64,000 bases of DNA. It comes from Epithemia pelagica. Lineage: Eukaryota; Bacillariophyta; Bacillariophyceae; Surirellales; Surirellaceae. Of the stretch, positions 18,903 through 28,269 are shown piece by piece. A program made the position numbers and the translations under genes. Numbering within the stretch: position 1 is the first letter of the stretch; the number at the start of each line of letters is the position of its first letter. The notes under the pieces were generated by a model. The model ran no database searches. It was not told the origin of the DNA and saw only the letters and a list, made by a program, of their open reading frames with translations. The stretch lies in the NCBI GenBank assembly GCA_946965045.2, contig OX337229.1:2914001-2978000 (forward strand), in the 5' to 3' direction.

Positions 18903-19931
18903 TCAATCGTTAGATGAGTTATAAGAATGATCCATTCTCTGCGCTGCAGCTGTGGCAAACGGAGCATAAATGGGAGCTGTGACGGAGAGAGGAAGGTTCA
19001 TAGGTTGCTGAGCGTTCATGGCGACAGAATAAGCTGCTGTATGACGGGCCGCGGGAAGTAACAGGGCGACAGGTTGTATTTCACGTCGATGTATTCCTCC
19101 CTGATCTTCCATATTTTTCTCCTTCTTGTTTTTGTTTCCATCATTTTCATCAGGGAGCTTCTCATCTTGTGCCGCTCTCTTCCGTCGTACAGGGTTTATC
19201 ATTTGCCGGGATTGAAACACGCGTGCTTGCTTTCCTGCCCCGTCATCGTCACCTCCACTAAATGATGGAAGTCCCCACTTCTTGGCCCATTTTTGTCTCC
19301 ATCTTAGAACTGTTCGACCATCGCGGCCATACAATAAGGCAGCCCTTCCTGATGTCATCCCTGTTCGATCCATCATTTTGACCGCAAAACACTGTTCGAA
19401 CTCTGAGCATTCGCGAAGTTCCAAATACAAGTCTCCTCTCTTTTTCTGCACTTTGTATATTTGCGGTGGAGTCATGTCCATTGTCGGGAATATTTCTTTT
19501 GCCGTTTTCTTTGCCGCCTCCCACGATTCGAAACCAAACAACTGATTTGCAGCCGATGGATTCGCGACATGCCATTCGTCACTAAGCAAATAGTATCTGT
19601 TGAAACCCGCGAATTTGGATAGAAAGGTCCAGAAAACATGCTCTGGAATATCTTGAGCTCGCTCTTCTTCCTCTTTCTTCTTCTCTTCCTCTCTCTTCAT
19701 TCTCTCGGCCTTGATTTTTTCAAGTTTATCATCATCCAATCCAATCCATCCAACTTGATCCATGAGGTCCAGTATTTTTCTATCCTTTTCCTTGTTTTCT
19801 TTGTTTAGTTTCCGAACTTTTTCATTTAATGCCTTGACTTCTTCTTGAAGTATTCGGATATACTCTTTTTGTCCATCTTCGTTCCTTCTCGCCATATTGG
19901 TTCCATTATCCTCAATTCCTGACCCATCCAT
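18903..19931 (-). CDS. Coiled-coil plus helix-turn-helix protein resembling the N-terminus of a DDE transposase
   Basis: This is a 342-residue single-exon protein. Residues 20-95 form a Lys/Glu-rich coiled coil (EEVKALNEKVRKLNKENKEK). About 95-150 is a conserved-looking aromatic segment (FWTFLSKFAGFNRYYLLSDE, then WEAAKKTAKEIFP). About 175-220 is FEQCFAVKMMDRTGMTSGRA followed by LLYGRDGRTVLRWRQKWAKK, a helix-turn-helix of the kind that precedes the catalytic core in IS5/Harbinger-like DDE_Tnp_4 transposases. No DDE catalytic core follows; the C-terminus is basic and then Ala/Pro/Met-rich. It may be a domesticated DNA-binding protein or the remnant of a transposon. No inverted repeats were found around it. 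It is divergent from the pseudouridine synthase gene, with a 254-bp shared upstream region. Confidence 0.55.
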   Translation of the reverse strand: MDGSGIEDNGTNMARRNEDGQKEYIRILQEEVKALNEKVRKLNKENKEKDRKILDLMDQVGWIGLDDDKLEKIKAERMKREEEKKKEEEERAQDIPEHVFWTFLSKFAGFNRYYLLSDEWHVANPSAANQLFGFESWEAAKKTAKEIFPTMDMTPPQIYKVQKKRGDLYLELRECSEFEQCFAVKMMDRTGMTSGRAALLYGRDGRTVLRWRQKWAKKWGLPSFSGGDDDGAGKQARVFQSRQMINPVRRKRAAQDEKLPDENDGNKNKKEKNMEDQGGIHRREIQPVALLLPAARHTAAYSVAMNAQQPMNLPLSVTAPIYAPFATAAAQRMDHSYNSSND

Positions 19932-20185
19932 GGCTGCAAGTTGTCACGTTGAGTGTCCTTGAGGATGAAGGTCTAATGCGTTGCCTCGAACAAGAGGTTG
20001 CGCCTCTTGATTACGTGATGACGAATCGAGACGAAGTGCGCACTGTCTATTCTGGATCAAAATATCTTTGAGAACTACAGGAGTATCTCTATGTGCCTGT
20101 TCGTCGGGACTAACTTGAGTCCCACGTGTTCGTGTCTGAAAGATCTCAGCGGGCAGACAAAAAATCTTGAAATTGTTCTTCGACC

Positions 20186-21417
20186 ATGGCCTCAAATGTG
20201 TACCGCCGATTGGGTTCAGGGTTGCGACCGATGAACAAAGCGGGAAAGATTGCGAAGATCTTCCCTTTTCATTCGACACTCCAGAAGGGACTGACTTGCA
20301 GTGGCTTTGACGACTACTCCTACTCAACAACTACATGTGTCCAAGAACATGAAGAAACTCTTATCTCGACGCGACAGGAGGGATCACAGGAACGTCTAAA
20401 ATCCGATGGATTTCGTGTTCAACTTTCCAAGTTGATTTCTTCCTACAGCACGAATATGGCAATCAGTCGTAACGAAGCTGCACGTTTGATAGAAACCGGA
20501 AATGTCAAGTTCGCAGGTAAACGTGTCTCTTCACCCGGAATGTTGATCGACCCTTCGACGGCGACGAATGCGGCAATTCAGATCAACGGCAAGCCCGTTG
20601 TCCTCGATACCAGCATTTTCAAGAAGGGAGTAGATGAAAAAATTGGGAAAAGCCTTAGTCGCACTCGCGTATGGGTGGTGAACAAACTTGTGGGAGAACT
20701 TGTATCGGAAAGTGATCCGCACGGTCGTCCCTCCATGATTGCTCGTTTGATCCAACTCGGAATAGGAAAGAACCAGAAAGATAAAACGCGGTCACATCTC
20801 AAACCCATTGGGAGACTAGACATGTCCTCGGAAGGCCTTATGTTGGTCACCAACGATGGGGAATATGCCAGACAAATGGAATTGCCGAAAAATAAGATCC
20901 ATCGAACTTACAAGGTCAGAGTACACGGCCCCCTGACACCTTTTAAAATCACAAGAATTAGTCGAGGGATGACAGTAGACGGTGTGAAATACAAAGGAAT
21001 GAAAGTGCAGCTAGAAGAGCGCAGAGCGCGAAAGTTTTCGCAATCCACCAACCACTGGATCAGGCTAACCTGTGTTGAAGGGAAAAATCGCATTATTCGA
21101 AAGGCACTTCGCCATTTAGGGTGTAAGTGAAACCCTCTACCGCACGAGAAGACCGGGCCATCTGGTCATATCACTCGTTCTCACCACGCCTATTTTGGAC
21201 TGTTTGCCTTGCTCCAGTAACTGTGAATCGGCTTGTTCGCGTTTCATATGGGGACTATCATCTCCCATCCCTTCCTGCAGGTGGAGCAATGGAGGTAAAA
21301 GCCATTGCAATTCGTGAACAAAAAAGTCGTGGCCTCTTATTTCAAAGACAAAAGCGCCCAACGAAGACTGATGTAGAAGCTGAACCACCTGCCATTCAGT
21401 GGGTAAAATACCACTGA
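20186..21417 (+). CDS. RsuA/RluB/RluE-type pseudouridine synthase, organelle-targeted
   Basis: This enzyme isomerises uridine to pseudouridine in structured RNA, most often rRNA. Exon 1 (20186-21122) and exon 2 (21218-21417) join across a 95-bp intron (GTAAGT...TCCAG, phase 1). The product is 378 residues, and the join recreates HLGLTVNRLVRVSYGDYHL, the family C-terminal strand. The N-terminal 75 residues are basic and Ser-rich, like a mitochondrial or plastid transit peptide. An S4 RNA-binding domain follows (about 80-150: LSKLISSYSTNMAISRNEAA). The catalytic region contains KPIGRLDMSSEGLMLVTNDG, with the catalytic Asp in GRLD, then RTYKVRVHG and EGKNRIIRKALRHLG. Family assignment is firm; the target site is unknown. 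Bacterial members act on 16S or 23S rRNA, so organellar rRNA is the likely substrate. Confidence 0.92.
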
Positions 21418-22012
21418 TTCTTTTTCTTTGTGATTCGTTCTACCTAGTCGATCTGGAGTGGCACCGGCCAATACTGACCATGTCTTTGGACTATTATTGT
21501 CGTGCTCCTAGATCAATGTTTGACGATCCATAGTTCATCCGAGTTCAACTTTGTGTACCTAGGATCTAGGTCACTGCACACGGCAGAATGTTGATCCAAA
21601 TCGAAATCTGGACTCACGGACGTGGATCAGCAATTGGACGAACGTGGGGACAACGACATCGTCAATTGTTGCATAGCGTGGGAACTTGGGAACATGAAAC
21701 ATGGAGTCGTGTGGTTGTGGTGCCCTAGGGAGGCTAGAGGTACGATCTACATACTACAATCGTGCGATCACGAACACGGAACTTGGGTGTTAGGGGTGCG
21801 TGTGCATGGGGGATTTCGCTAGATGTGGATGAACCAATATAAGCCCTGAGGTTCGCCGGGCGACAATCGCTCAGCGTGGACAAGACCGTCCACGTCCACG
21901 AAACGAGTACAGGTGCTCTGAAACCGTTGAAAGCGCTATTTTCAGACCAACCATAAATTTTGGCAACCGTTGGAGCTGCACAAGAGTCACGAAATACTGA
22001 ATATCGCGCAAG
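21418..22012. other. Intergenic upstream of LRR gene
   Basis: This holds the 3' end of the pseudouridine synthase gene and the presumed promoter of the LRR gene. Short plus-strand frames here have no recognisable features. Confidence 0.5.
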
Positions 22013-24552
22013 ATGAGTGCTGCTGCGCCAAAGGTGGATGGCGAAGCAGAGGACGCACCGATTAGAGACGAAGGCACGAAAGACGAGGATTCCAAGAATA
22101 TGAGGGAAGCATCCAACTTCGGTCAAGATGATGAATCAAGTCAAGCAGAATCAAGTGTAATGTCGGCATCGGCAATGCCGACGTTTACGTCGGGGGAGGC
22201 AGAATCAAGTGCCGTCATGTCTGCATCGGACTTACAACCACCCCGGAAGCGCGTGGACAGCGAGGACTTGACGAATCCAGATTTCAATGCTGGTAATTCT
22301 AGTTCAGATAGTGCATCCGAGTCATCAAATGAACGCTTTCAAAACGACGATGGGAAAAAGAAGAAATCGTCAAATTATCGATTCAAAAGGGGCGCGTTGA
22401 TAACTGGTAATGTCGATGAAGACACTTCTGACGTCGAGGACAATTCCGAAAAGGATGGCGAATCCAAAGGAGACATTGAGAGCGGGCCTCGTAGAAGCCC
22501 CCGAAGACCTCCTCGTACTACGCGGTCATTATGGCATGAAGCTAGTCTTGATTCAAGTATCGGTAATAACAACAGGGAAGGTGCAGCTGTTGTTGTTGAA
22601 GAAGAAACGATTGAAACTTCGGAGAAAAAGAAATCATCCAGCAACAGCAGCGACGATACTACGTCTTTTCTTCAACGATACCGAGGTGCTATTGCTGCAA
22701 TTGTAGTATTGCTTGTTGCGATTATCATCGTGGTTGTTTTCACCTCTGGTGGGGGTTCGTCTGGGGGTTCCGGTTCCTCAAATGAAGCAGCAATGTTTCA
22801 GATGCATGAAAAGATCAAAAATACAGTGAGTCAGATCACAACAGACGAGATTCTTTCCAACCATAGTTCGGCGGAGGCTCGGGCACTTAGCTGGTTGCTG
22901 GAGGACGACACGGTATGGACTCATCAACATGAAGACTTTTCAGAGGAGCGAATAGTTCAACGTTTTATCCTCGTCGCCTTTTACATGGCTATGGGCGGGA
23001 CTTCGTGGGATGCAAATAACTGGCTCCAAGGGGACGAATGCGGCGAGAGGAGTTGGACGTTTATCAGTTGCAATGAGAATGGCGAGGTTCGAGCGATGGC
23101 ATTCGGTAAGTTCATTTTCTGTGTAGAAGCGCTTCGTTTCTTTCATACCTCATGTGTTTCATCTGCAGATCATGTTGGGCTCGCCGGACAGATTCCGTCA
23201 TTCATATACCGCCTCGAACAAGTCGAAAACTTCATTATCAAGAAAGAGTCAAAGGTGTCAGGAAGTATCCCGCCAGAAATTGGACACATGCAGAAACTCA
23301 AACAACTTGGGCTCTATTACACGGCGCTGACCGGTTCGATTCCCCGAGAACTTTTCAAAGCCTCTAATCTAGTATTTCTCAATCTCCAGGATAACAGTTT
23401 GGTCGGAGGCATCCCAACAGAAATCAGCAACATCGCAGGCTTACAGACATTGGTATTGATGAACAATAAGCTTGGTGGAGAACTTCCATGGCAAAGCCTT
23501 GCTGCAAGCGGCTTGAGCTACCTTGGACTAAGCAACAATGAATTCCACGGAATCATTCCTGCCACCATCGCTGACTTTAAAACCCTGCATCATCTTTATC
23601 TCGATAACAATGGTTTCAGTGGTGAGATGTCATCCTCTGTTGGAAAAGTGACCAATCTGCAATCGATCAACCTTGACAATAACAAAGTCCGAGGGAAATT
23701 ACCAACGGAAATTGGCCTTCTTACGAACCTTAAGTACTTCTCCATGCAGTACAACGAGCTCACAGGACCACTTCCTGCGTCCATCAGACATTTGCGAGCG
23801 CTGGAAACACTGTCATTGGGTTCCAACAAACTATCCGGCAACCTGCCAGACATACGTACACTCAACAAGCTGCAATATTTATACTTGTTTGAAAATGAAT
23901 TCGGTGGTTCCGTCCCAACGTATATCTTCGATATGAAATCTCTCCGTACGTAACTATTGCAATGCCCGTTCTGTCTGCCTGGACTTTCCTCACAGAGAAT
24001 TTATTGCGATAAGGGGTTTTATTCTTGAGCTCGAACAAATTCAAGGGTGAGCTTGCCCTACCAAGCGTCGTGAACAATCAATTGATTGGACTGTACTTGT
24101 CTGACAACGAACTGGAAGGTGAACTCAATGCGAAACTATGCAATTTGCATTCTCTTCAAGCCCTTTTCATTGATGAGAATGGTTTTTCGGGAAACATTCC
24201 TAGTTGCATCAATGTTCTTGACCAACTAACGCAGTTCTACGCATTTAAGAATCAGCTCACAGGCTTTGTCCCTTTCGAGTTCAGTTCACTTCAAAGTATC
24301 CGTAAGTGCCTTTCTCATTGCTCCTTACAATTAACACATGTGGTCTCATGATTTCTTTGTAATTCAACTTCAGAGGGCATCGGACTGGAGGGGAATGACA
24401 TCGTCGGTAGGGTTCCTGATGGGCTGTGTAACACCGTTATCGATAGAGGTATTGAGTTTTGGGCTGATTGTGCTGGAGATGATCCTCAAGTGGATTGCGG
24501 ATGCTGTTCTCGGTGCTGTGAAGAGCCCGATGTATGCACCATACCAACGTGA
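22013..24552 (+). CDS. Single-pass leucine-rich-repeat membrane protein with Cys-rich tail
   Basis: Four exons (22013-23105, 23169-23945, 24014-24301, 24374-24552) give 778 residues. The three short introns (63, 68 and 72 bp) are all in phase 1. The N-terminal 220 residues are acidic and disordered. One transmembrane segment lies at about 225-243 (IAAIVVLLVAIIIVVVF). A Trp-rich pre-LRR segment (FYMAMGGTSWDANNWLQGD) and about 13-15 plant-type LRRs (for example LTGSIPRELFKASNLVFLNL) follow. The third exon restores SLRVLFLSSNKFKGEL. The tail reads FWADCAGDDPQVDCGCCSRC, then CEEPDVC, a Cys cluster that also caps other diatom LRR proteins. The LRRs probably face outward, with the disordered part in the cytosol; there is no kinase domain. 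The ligand is unknown. The structure matches receptor-like proteins greatly expanded in diatoms. Confidence 0.88.
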
Positions 24553-24976
24553 AACAAATCTTATCCTTCACATTGACGATTCCACTATGGTTACGAAAGC
24601 TGATTTGAAGATTCTTTCTTCCTCGTGCTATTTTTTATGGGGATTCAATGAAGAGATGTGGCAACTAGTTTATTTTATACCTAGAACGAGCATTGTAAGA
24701 ATTTGATATAAGAGACATCGGGACGATCGCCATGAGCTCTCTCCTTCTATGGATTCAGTTTGTTTCTAGCTCTTTTTTCATTTTATTTGACATGCTGTTT
24801 TGGGGAGAGTCTTCTCAACAAGTTAGCGGTTGTCAGACTCTTGCTCTATACGGTGTGGTTGTGAACGGGGCAACTCCATGTAACACTCCACGAAAAGTTG
24901 GCAACACTAGAGTGGTGGGTAGAAGAACCATATCGGCCATCCCTCCTGAAGAAGAAACACAAAATCGTTAGGGAGC
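24553..24976. other. 3' flank of LRR gene
   Basis: The plus-strand frames here (24338-24706, 24732-24971) overlap the LRR 3' region in other frames and lack features. No gene is seen. Confidence 0.5.
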
Positions 24977-25207
24977 TCAGACGGGGAGGAAGTCATTTGG
25001 CGAAGTTGAGCTTACATAATCGTCAAAACCGAACACTTCATTCGGTTTAGGAGGTGGGGCCTTCGTAGTTGTTGTTGCGGCTCCTCGAACCGCTGTATCA
25101 GTAAGTTTCGACTGTGTCAATGCGGCGTTCCGCGCCCCTTGGGCTTTCGAAGCACCTTTTGGTGCCTCACGGCGTATAAGTTGGGAGAAGTATCCTCCGA
25201 ATGTCAT
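24977..25207 (-). CDS. Small protein of unknown function (76 residues)
   Basis: The ATG at 25207 is preceded by an AT-rich leader (ATTATTCAA) and opens MTFGGYFSQLIRREAPKGAS. The centre is Ala/Thr/Lys-rich and the end is FGFDDYVSSTSPNDFLPV. The basic amphipathic start would fit a small organelle protein, for example an accessory subunit, but no family is recognised. The length is near chance, so confidence is modest. Confidence 0.4.
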   Translation of the reverse strand: MTFGGYFSQLIRREAPKGASKAQGARNAALTQSKLTDTAVRGAATTTTKAPPPKPNEVFGFDDYVSSTSPNDFLPV

Positions 25208-25626
25208 TTGAATAATATTTTCTCTTGCTGGTAATGGTTTTGTTTCCTTTCAGTTTTGTGAGCACATCGACAAACCAAACACCAAAAACGCTGATGTAGA
25301 TGACACGGCGCAAGAAAAGAGAACCCAGCCCAGACGCTCTCCCCCCAAAGCGAACTCGTCGATAGGGGGATTCGCTTGGTGGGATTTGGGATTGGAGTGT
25401 TCCACGTTCCACGCGCCTTCTCTGTGACGCCTCGAACTCGAATCTAGAATGACGCGCGGACCTAACGTAGCTAGCTTTATAGCTACCTCTCCCGGCCTCG
25501 TACTGAACCATGGCAGGGAGACGGGAGTACCCTAAAGAAGTGAAATGAACGAGGAGAAGCTATTGTGTGGTTTGTGGTCCTTTCCAATCCTTCGACAAAC
25601 TACAGTTGATTCCAGAAAAGAATTTG
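25208..25626. other. Interval between the small-protein gene and SERINC 3' duplication
   Basis: This contains the leader of the 76-residue gene and a GC-rich stretch. No further gene is seen. Confidence 0.4.
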
Positions 25627-25810
25627 ACACGTTGAATGAAAGAATTATGCGATTTCCTAAGAAAAAGTCGCTGTCAGAGGACCGACCAGGGTCCTCAGGG
25701 TCTACTGTTGAATCCGGAGAACAGAATTACACGTTGAATGAAACAATTATGCAGTTTCCTAAGAAAAGTCGCGGTCAGGGAAAACACGAGGAGCGACCAG
25801 GGTCCACAGG
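25627..25810. repeat. Tandem duplication of the SERINC 3' end
   Basis: Two diverged direct copies (25627-25699 and 25728-25810) share CACGTTGAATGAA, TTTCCTAAGAAAA and CGACCAGGGTCC. Copy 2 encodes the true SERINC C-terminus and stop. Copy 1, just downstream on the minus strand, repeats that end in degenerate form (reading about LRTLVGPLTATFS-stop). Confidence 0.75.
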
Positions 25811-27153
25811 TAAAGAAGAATTGCAGTCCATTGGCTGATCCCAATCATTGCCATGTTGACTCTTCCTACAGTTGGATTGGCCGCGTTGTTTTCATCCTCT
25901 TTGATTTCGGTGATTGTTCCCCAACCAGTCAATATCATGGCAACAAAGCAACAGATCAACGCCATGACAACGTTTAGTTTCCACACACCAGCACCAGCCA
26001 AACGACCGTTGGCCGCAGATGGCATGCTATCAGATTCTGTGACCAACCCAGTAGCAGGTCGATCTTCCGGATCCAGAAATGGTTGGTCGAGATTGACGCT
26101 GGTCGAATTTGATTCGGGACTGAGGCCGGTGACGGATCGAGCTGACTGAACATTGTCAATATTCAACCTCTCTTCGGCGGTCCACGAGAACCCAGTCCAC
26201 GCCAAACTCACAGCTGTGAGCGTAAGTCCAATGGCAATTCCCCACGCATCACTTCCTCCAAGTTGTGGATTGCACTGCCCATCCGGGTTTTTCGAAACCA
26301 TCGAATACGCCAAGTAGACAACGTACACGCTCATAATACTGCTGGTAAGAAGACTTCCGTCTGTTCCAGAAAGCTGGACAGCTGTGAACGCCACAAAACC
26401 GATGAGTGTCAGAGTGATGATCCACGTATTTTCCGAACAACCCGCAAAGTAGTGGTAAAGCAATCCAATTCCAGTCAACGCCAGAAGGTAAAAGATACCG
26501 CATGTGCATACAATAGCATGCAACCACGTATTGCCACTTCCATAGGACAAGCGATCTTGTTGATCTGCGCGGTCAATCCAATCTTCATTCCAATCGTAGG
26601 CAATATCAATAAGAATGACCTGTTGAAGAATCAAGAACAGTGCCGCCCCAAATCGTCCTACCCAAAGAAAAATACCAGTGAACCACGGCGAATTATTGAA
26701 GAAAACAGTGATTCCAACAAGAATCAAGTATATCGCGTATTTCGCTGGCCAGGCTTCTTTATTCAAAGTTGGTTCGGCATATGTTGCAATAGCTTGGACT
26801 GCAAAGAATATTAGGGCAACAAACATGGGACGGAAAACACCTGCATTTCCAGCACATTGGACCAGCAAATGTTGTGATTCTCCGTCATCACCGTAATGTT
26901 CACACGAATCATACCACGAATGGTATACCATTTTCCCCATGCCTGGTATGAAGCGATACATTCTCCAGAGGAATCCATCCGTCGTGACAATGGACGGGCC
27001 GAGTGAATATTGGAACCATAGAGCCAGAGCGGTCGCCGCAGTCAAAAGTAAAACAGAGCGCTTCCGTCCTGTTGTTCCCTCTGCGGTTGTCCCAAAACAA
27101 GATTGACAGAGGCTGCCTGCTGCTGTGCAGCAGCACCAGGTCAACCCCATCAT
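25759..27153 (-). CDS. SERINC/TMS1 family multipass membrane protein
   Basis: SERINC proteins are polytopic membrane proteins linked to lipid scrambling and, in earlier work, to serine incorporation into phosphatidylserine and sphingolipids. The 464-residue single-exon protein begins MMGLTWCCCTAAGSLCQSCF, the typical Cys-rich start. It has about ten hydrophobic segments, including AIYLILVGITVFFNNSPWFT, FLILQQVILIDIAYDWNEDW and TWIITLTLIGFVAFTAVQL. It ends LYLWTLVAPRVFPDRDFS, the family C-terminal signature. The loop between the last segments (about residues 330-385) is polar and Ser-rich, as in other members. The gene is divergent from the GT4 gene. Its terminal coding segment is duplicated just downstream. 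Family assignment is firm; the precise activity is not. Confidence 0.93.
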   Translation of the reverse strand: MMGLTWCCCTAAGSLCQSCFGTTAEGTTGRKRSVLLLTAATALALWFQYSLGPSIVTTDGFLWRMYRFIPGMGKMVYHSWYDSCEHYGDDGESQHLLVQCAGNAGVFRPMFVALIFFAVQAIATYAEPTLNKEAWPAKYAIYLILVGITVFFNNSPWFTGIFLWVGRFGAALFLILQQVILIDIAYDWNEDWIDRADQQDRLSYGSGNTWLHAIVCTCGIFYLLALTGIGLLYHYFAGCSENTWIITLTLIGFVAFTAVQLSGTDGSLLTSSIMSVYVVYLAYSMVSKNPDGQCNPQLGGSDAWGIAIGLTLTAVSLAWTGFSWTAEERLNIDNVQSARSVTGLSPESNSTSVNLDQPFLDPEDRPATGLVTESDSMPSAANGRLAGAGVWKLNVVMALICCFVAMILTGWGTITEIKEDENNAANPTVGRVNMAMIGISQWTAILLYLWTLVAPRVFPDRDFS

Positions 27154-28269
27154 TAACGACGAACTGATCGCAGAAGCCTATCAGGAGTATTGGACAACAT
27201 TCGTGAGAGCTACGCTGAAGGGAAAGGCTATCAGACGACGTATACGTACCATGGTCAAAACTGTCAGGGTGTGATTGAGAAATCAGTTCTTTGGATTAAA
27301 CGAATTCCATTCTTGTTTAGGCTGTATTGGGCACTTCTCAATCTACAGTGACACGACACTGGATCTTAATGTACCAACAATATTCATGTTCCACCTTTAA
27401 CCGACCGTTACCTGACAGCTAAAACGGAAACGGAAACAGAAGCGGAAAACAACTACTCCTACTCCTACATTAAGAGACACATAGACATAGCCTACCTACA
27501 ACCTCTACCTCTCTAGAGAGGAGTACTCGAGAGCGTTTGACGAGAGTCAAAGCAATCGAGTCGACCCTCTATCCTCTATCCCTCTTGCACACAGGGTATC
27601 AAAAACATGTTTGGGCCGATATGATGACTGACTGTCTCAGTTTGGGTATTGGTCACTCTTGGCGAACAAAGACTCTTTTGGTGCAACCCGAAGACGACCG
27701 TTTCACACGACATCCCCATGTCCCGGTTGCCCATTTCAAAAATTTGGGTGGTGGGGCGCTTTGCAAGACTTACGTCGATGTTCCGTGTGCGCCATGTGTG
27801 TTGTGTTCAAGAGCAGACACGCGCTAGCGTAACGAAAAAAACGGAATGCTATTTCGAATAGAAAACTCGATGAAAATCCGCGTATTTGGCGAATTCAAGC
27901 GCTGGGATTTACGTGGTTTTGCTTCCGTTGCACTTTTCCTCTCTCCCCGCTTTGTAGTGCCGCGTCGTCCTTGGAAGACGAGTAAAATTAACTTTCGCGT
28001 GCTTGCGTGCTTTAAAACGCTTATCTTCTCACCTTCTGCTCGTTGTTGTGCTCATCGGCCGGCCAGTTCATCCGAAGCTCTCTCCTTCTTGTTGGCGAAG
28101 CAACGAGAAGCTGTTTGATTCTTGGAAGACAAGTTACAAGAAGTGTGCTGAGCAGGATTAATCGCTTGAGACGGCTTCCATCTCCTTCTCATTGACTTCT
28201 TCCAGTTTCAAACCTTTCTGCATTGGATCATTGTTGGATTCGCCAATACGTTGAGTAAGAGTACCAACT
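27154..28269. other. Divergent upstream region between SERINC and GT4 genes
   Basis: This is 1.1 kb of shared 5' sequence. It includes a TCTCTAGAGAGGAGTACTC patch near 27510 and several short open frames without features (for example 27537-27827). No RNA gene or element ends are seen. Confidence 0.5.

Noticed and set aside
25545-25838. 97-codon plus-strand frame with an internal repeat
   Set aside because: The repeat is better explained as a tandem duplication of the SERINC 3' end read on the wrong strand.
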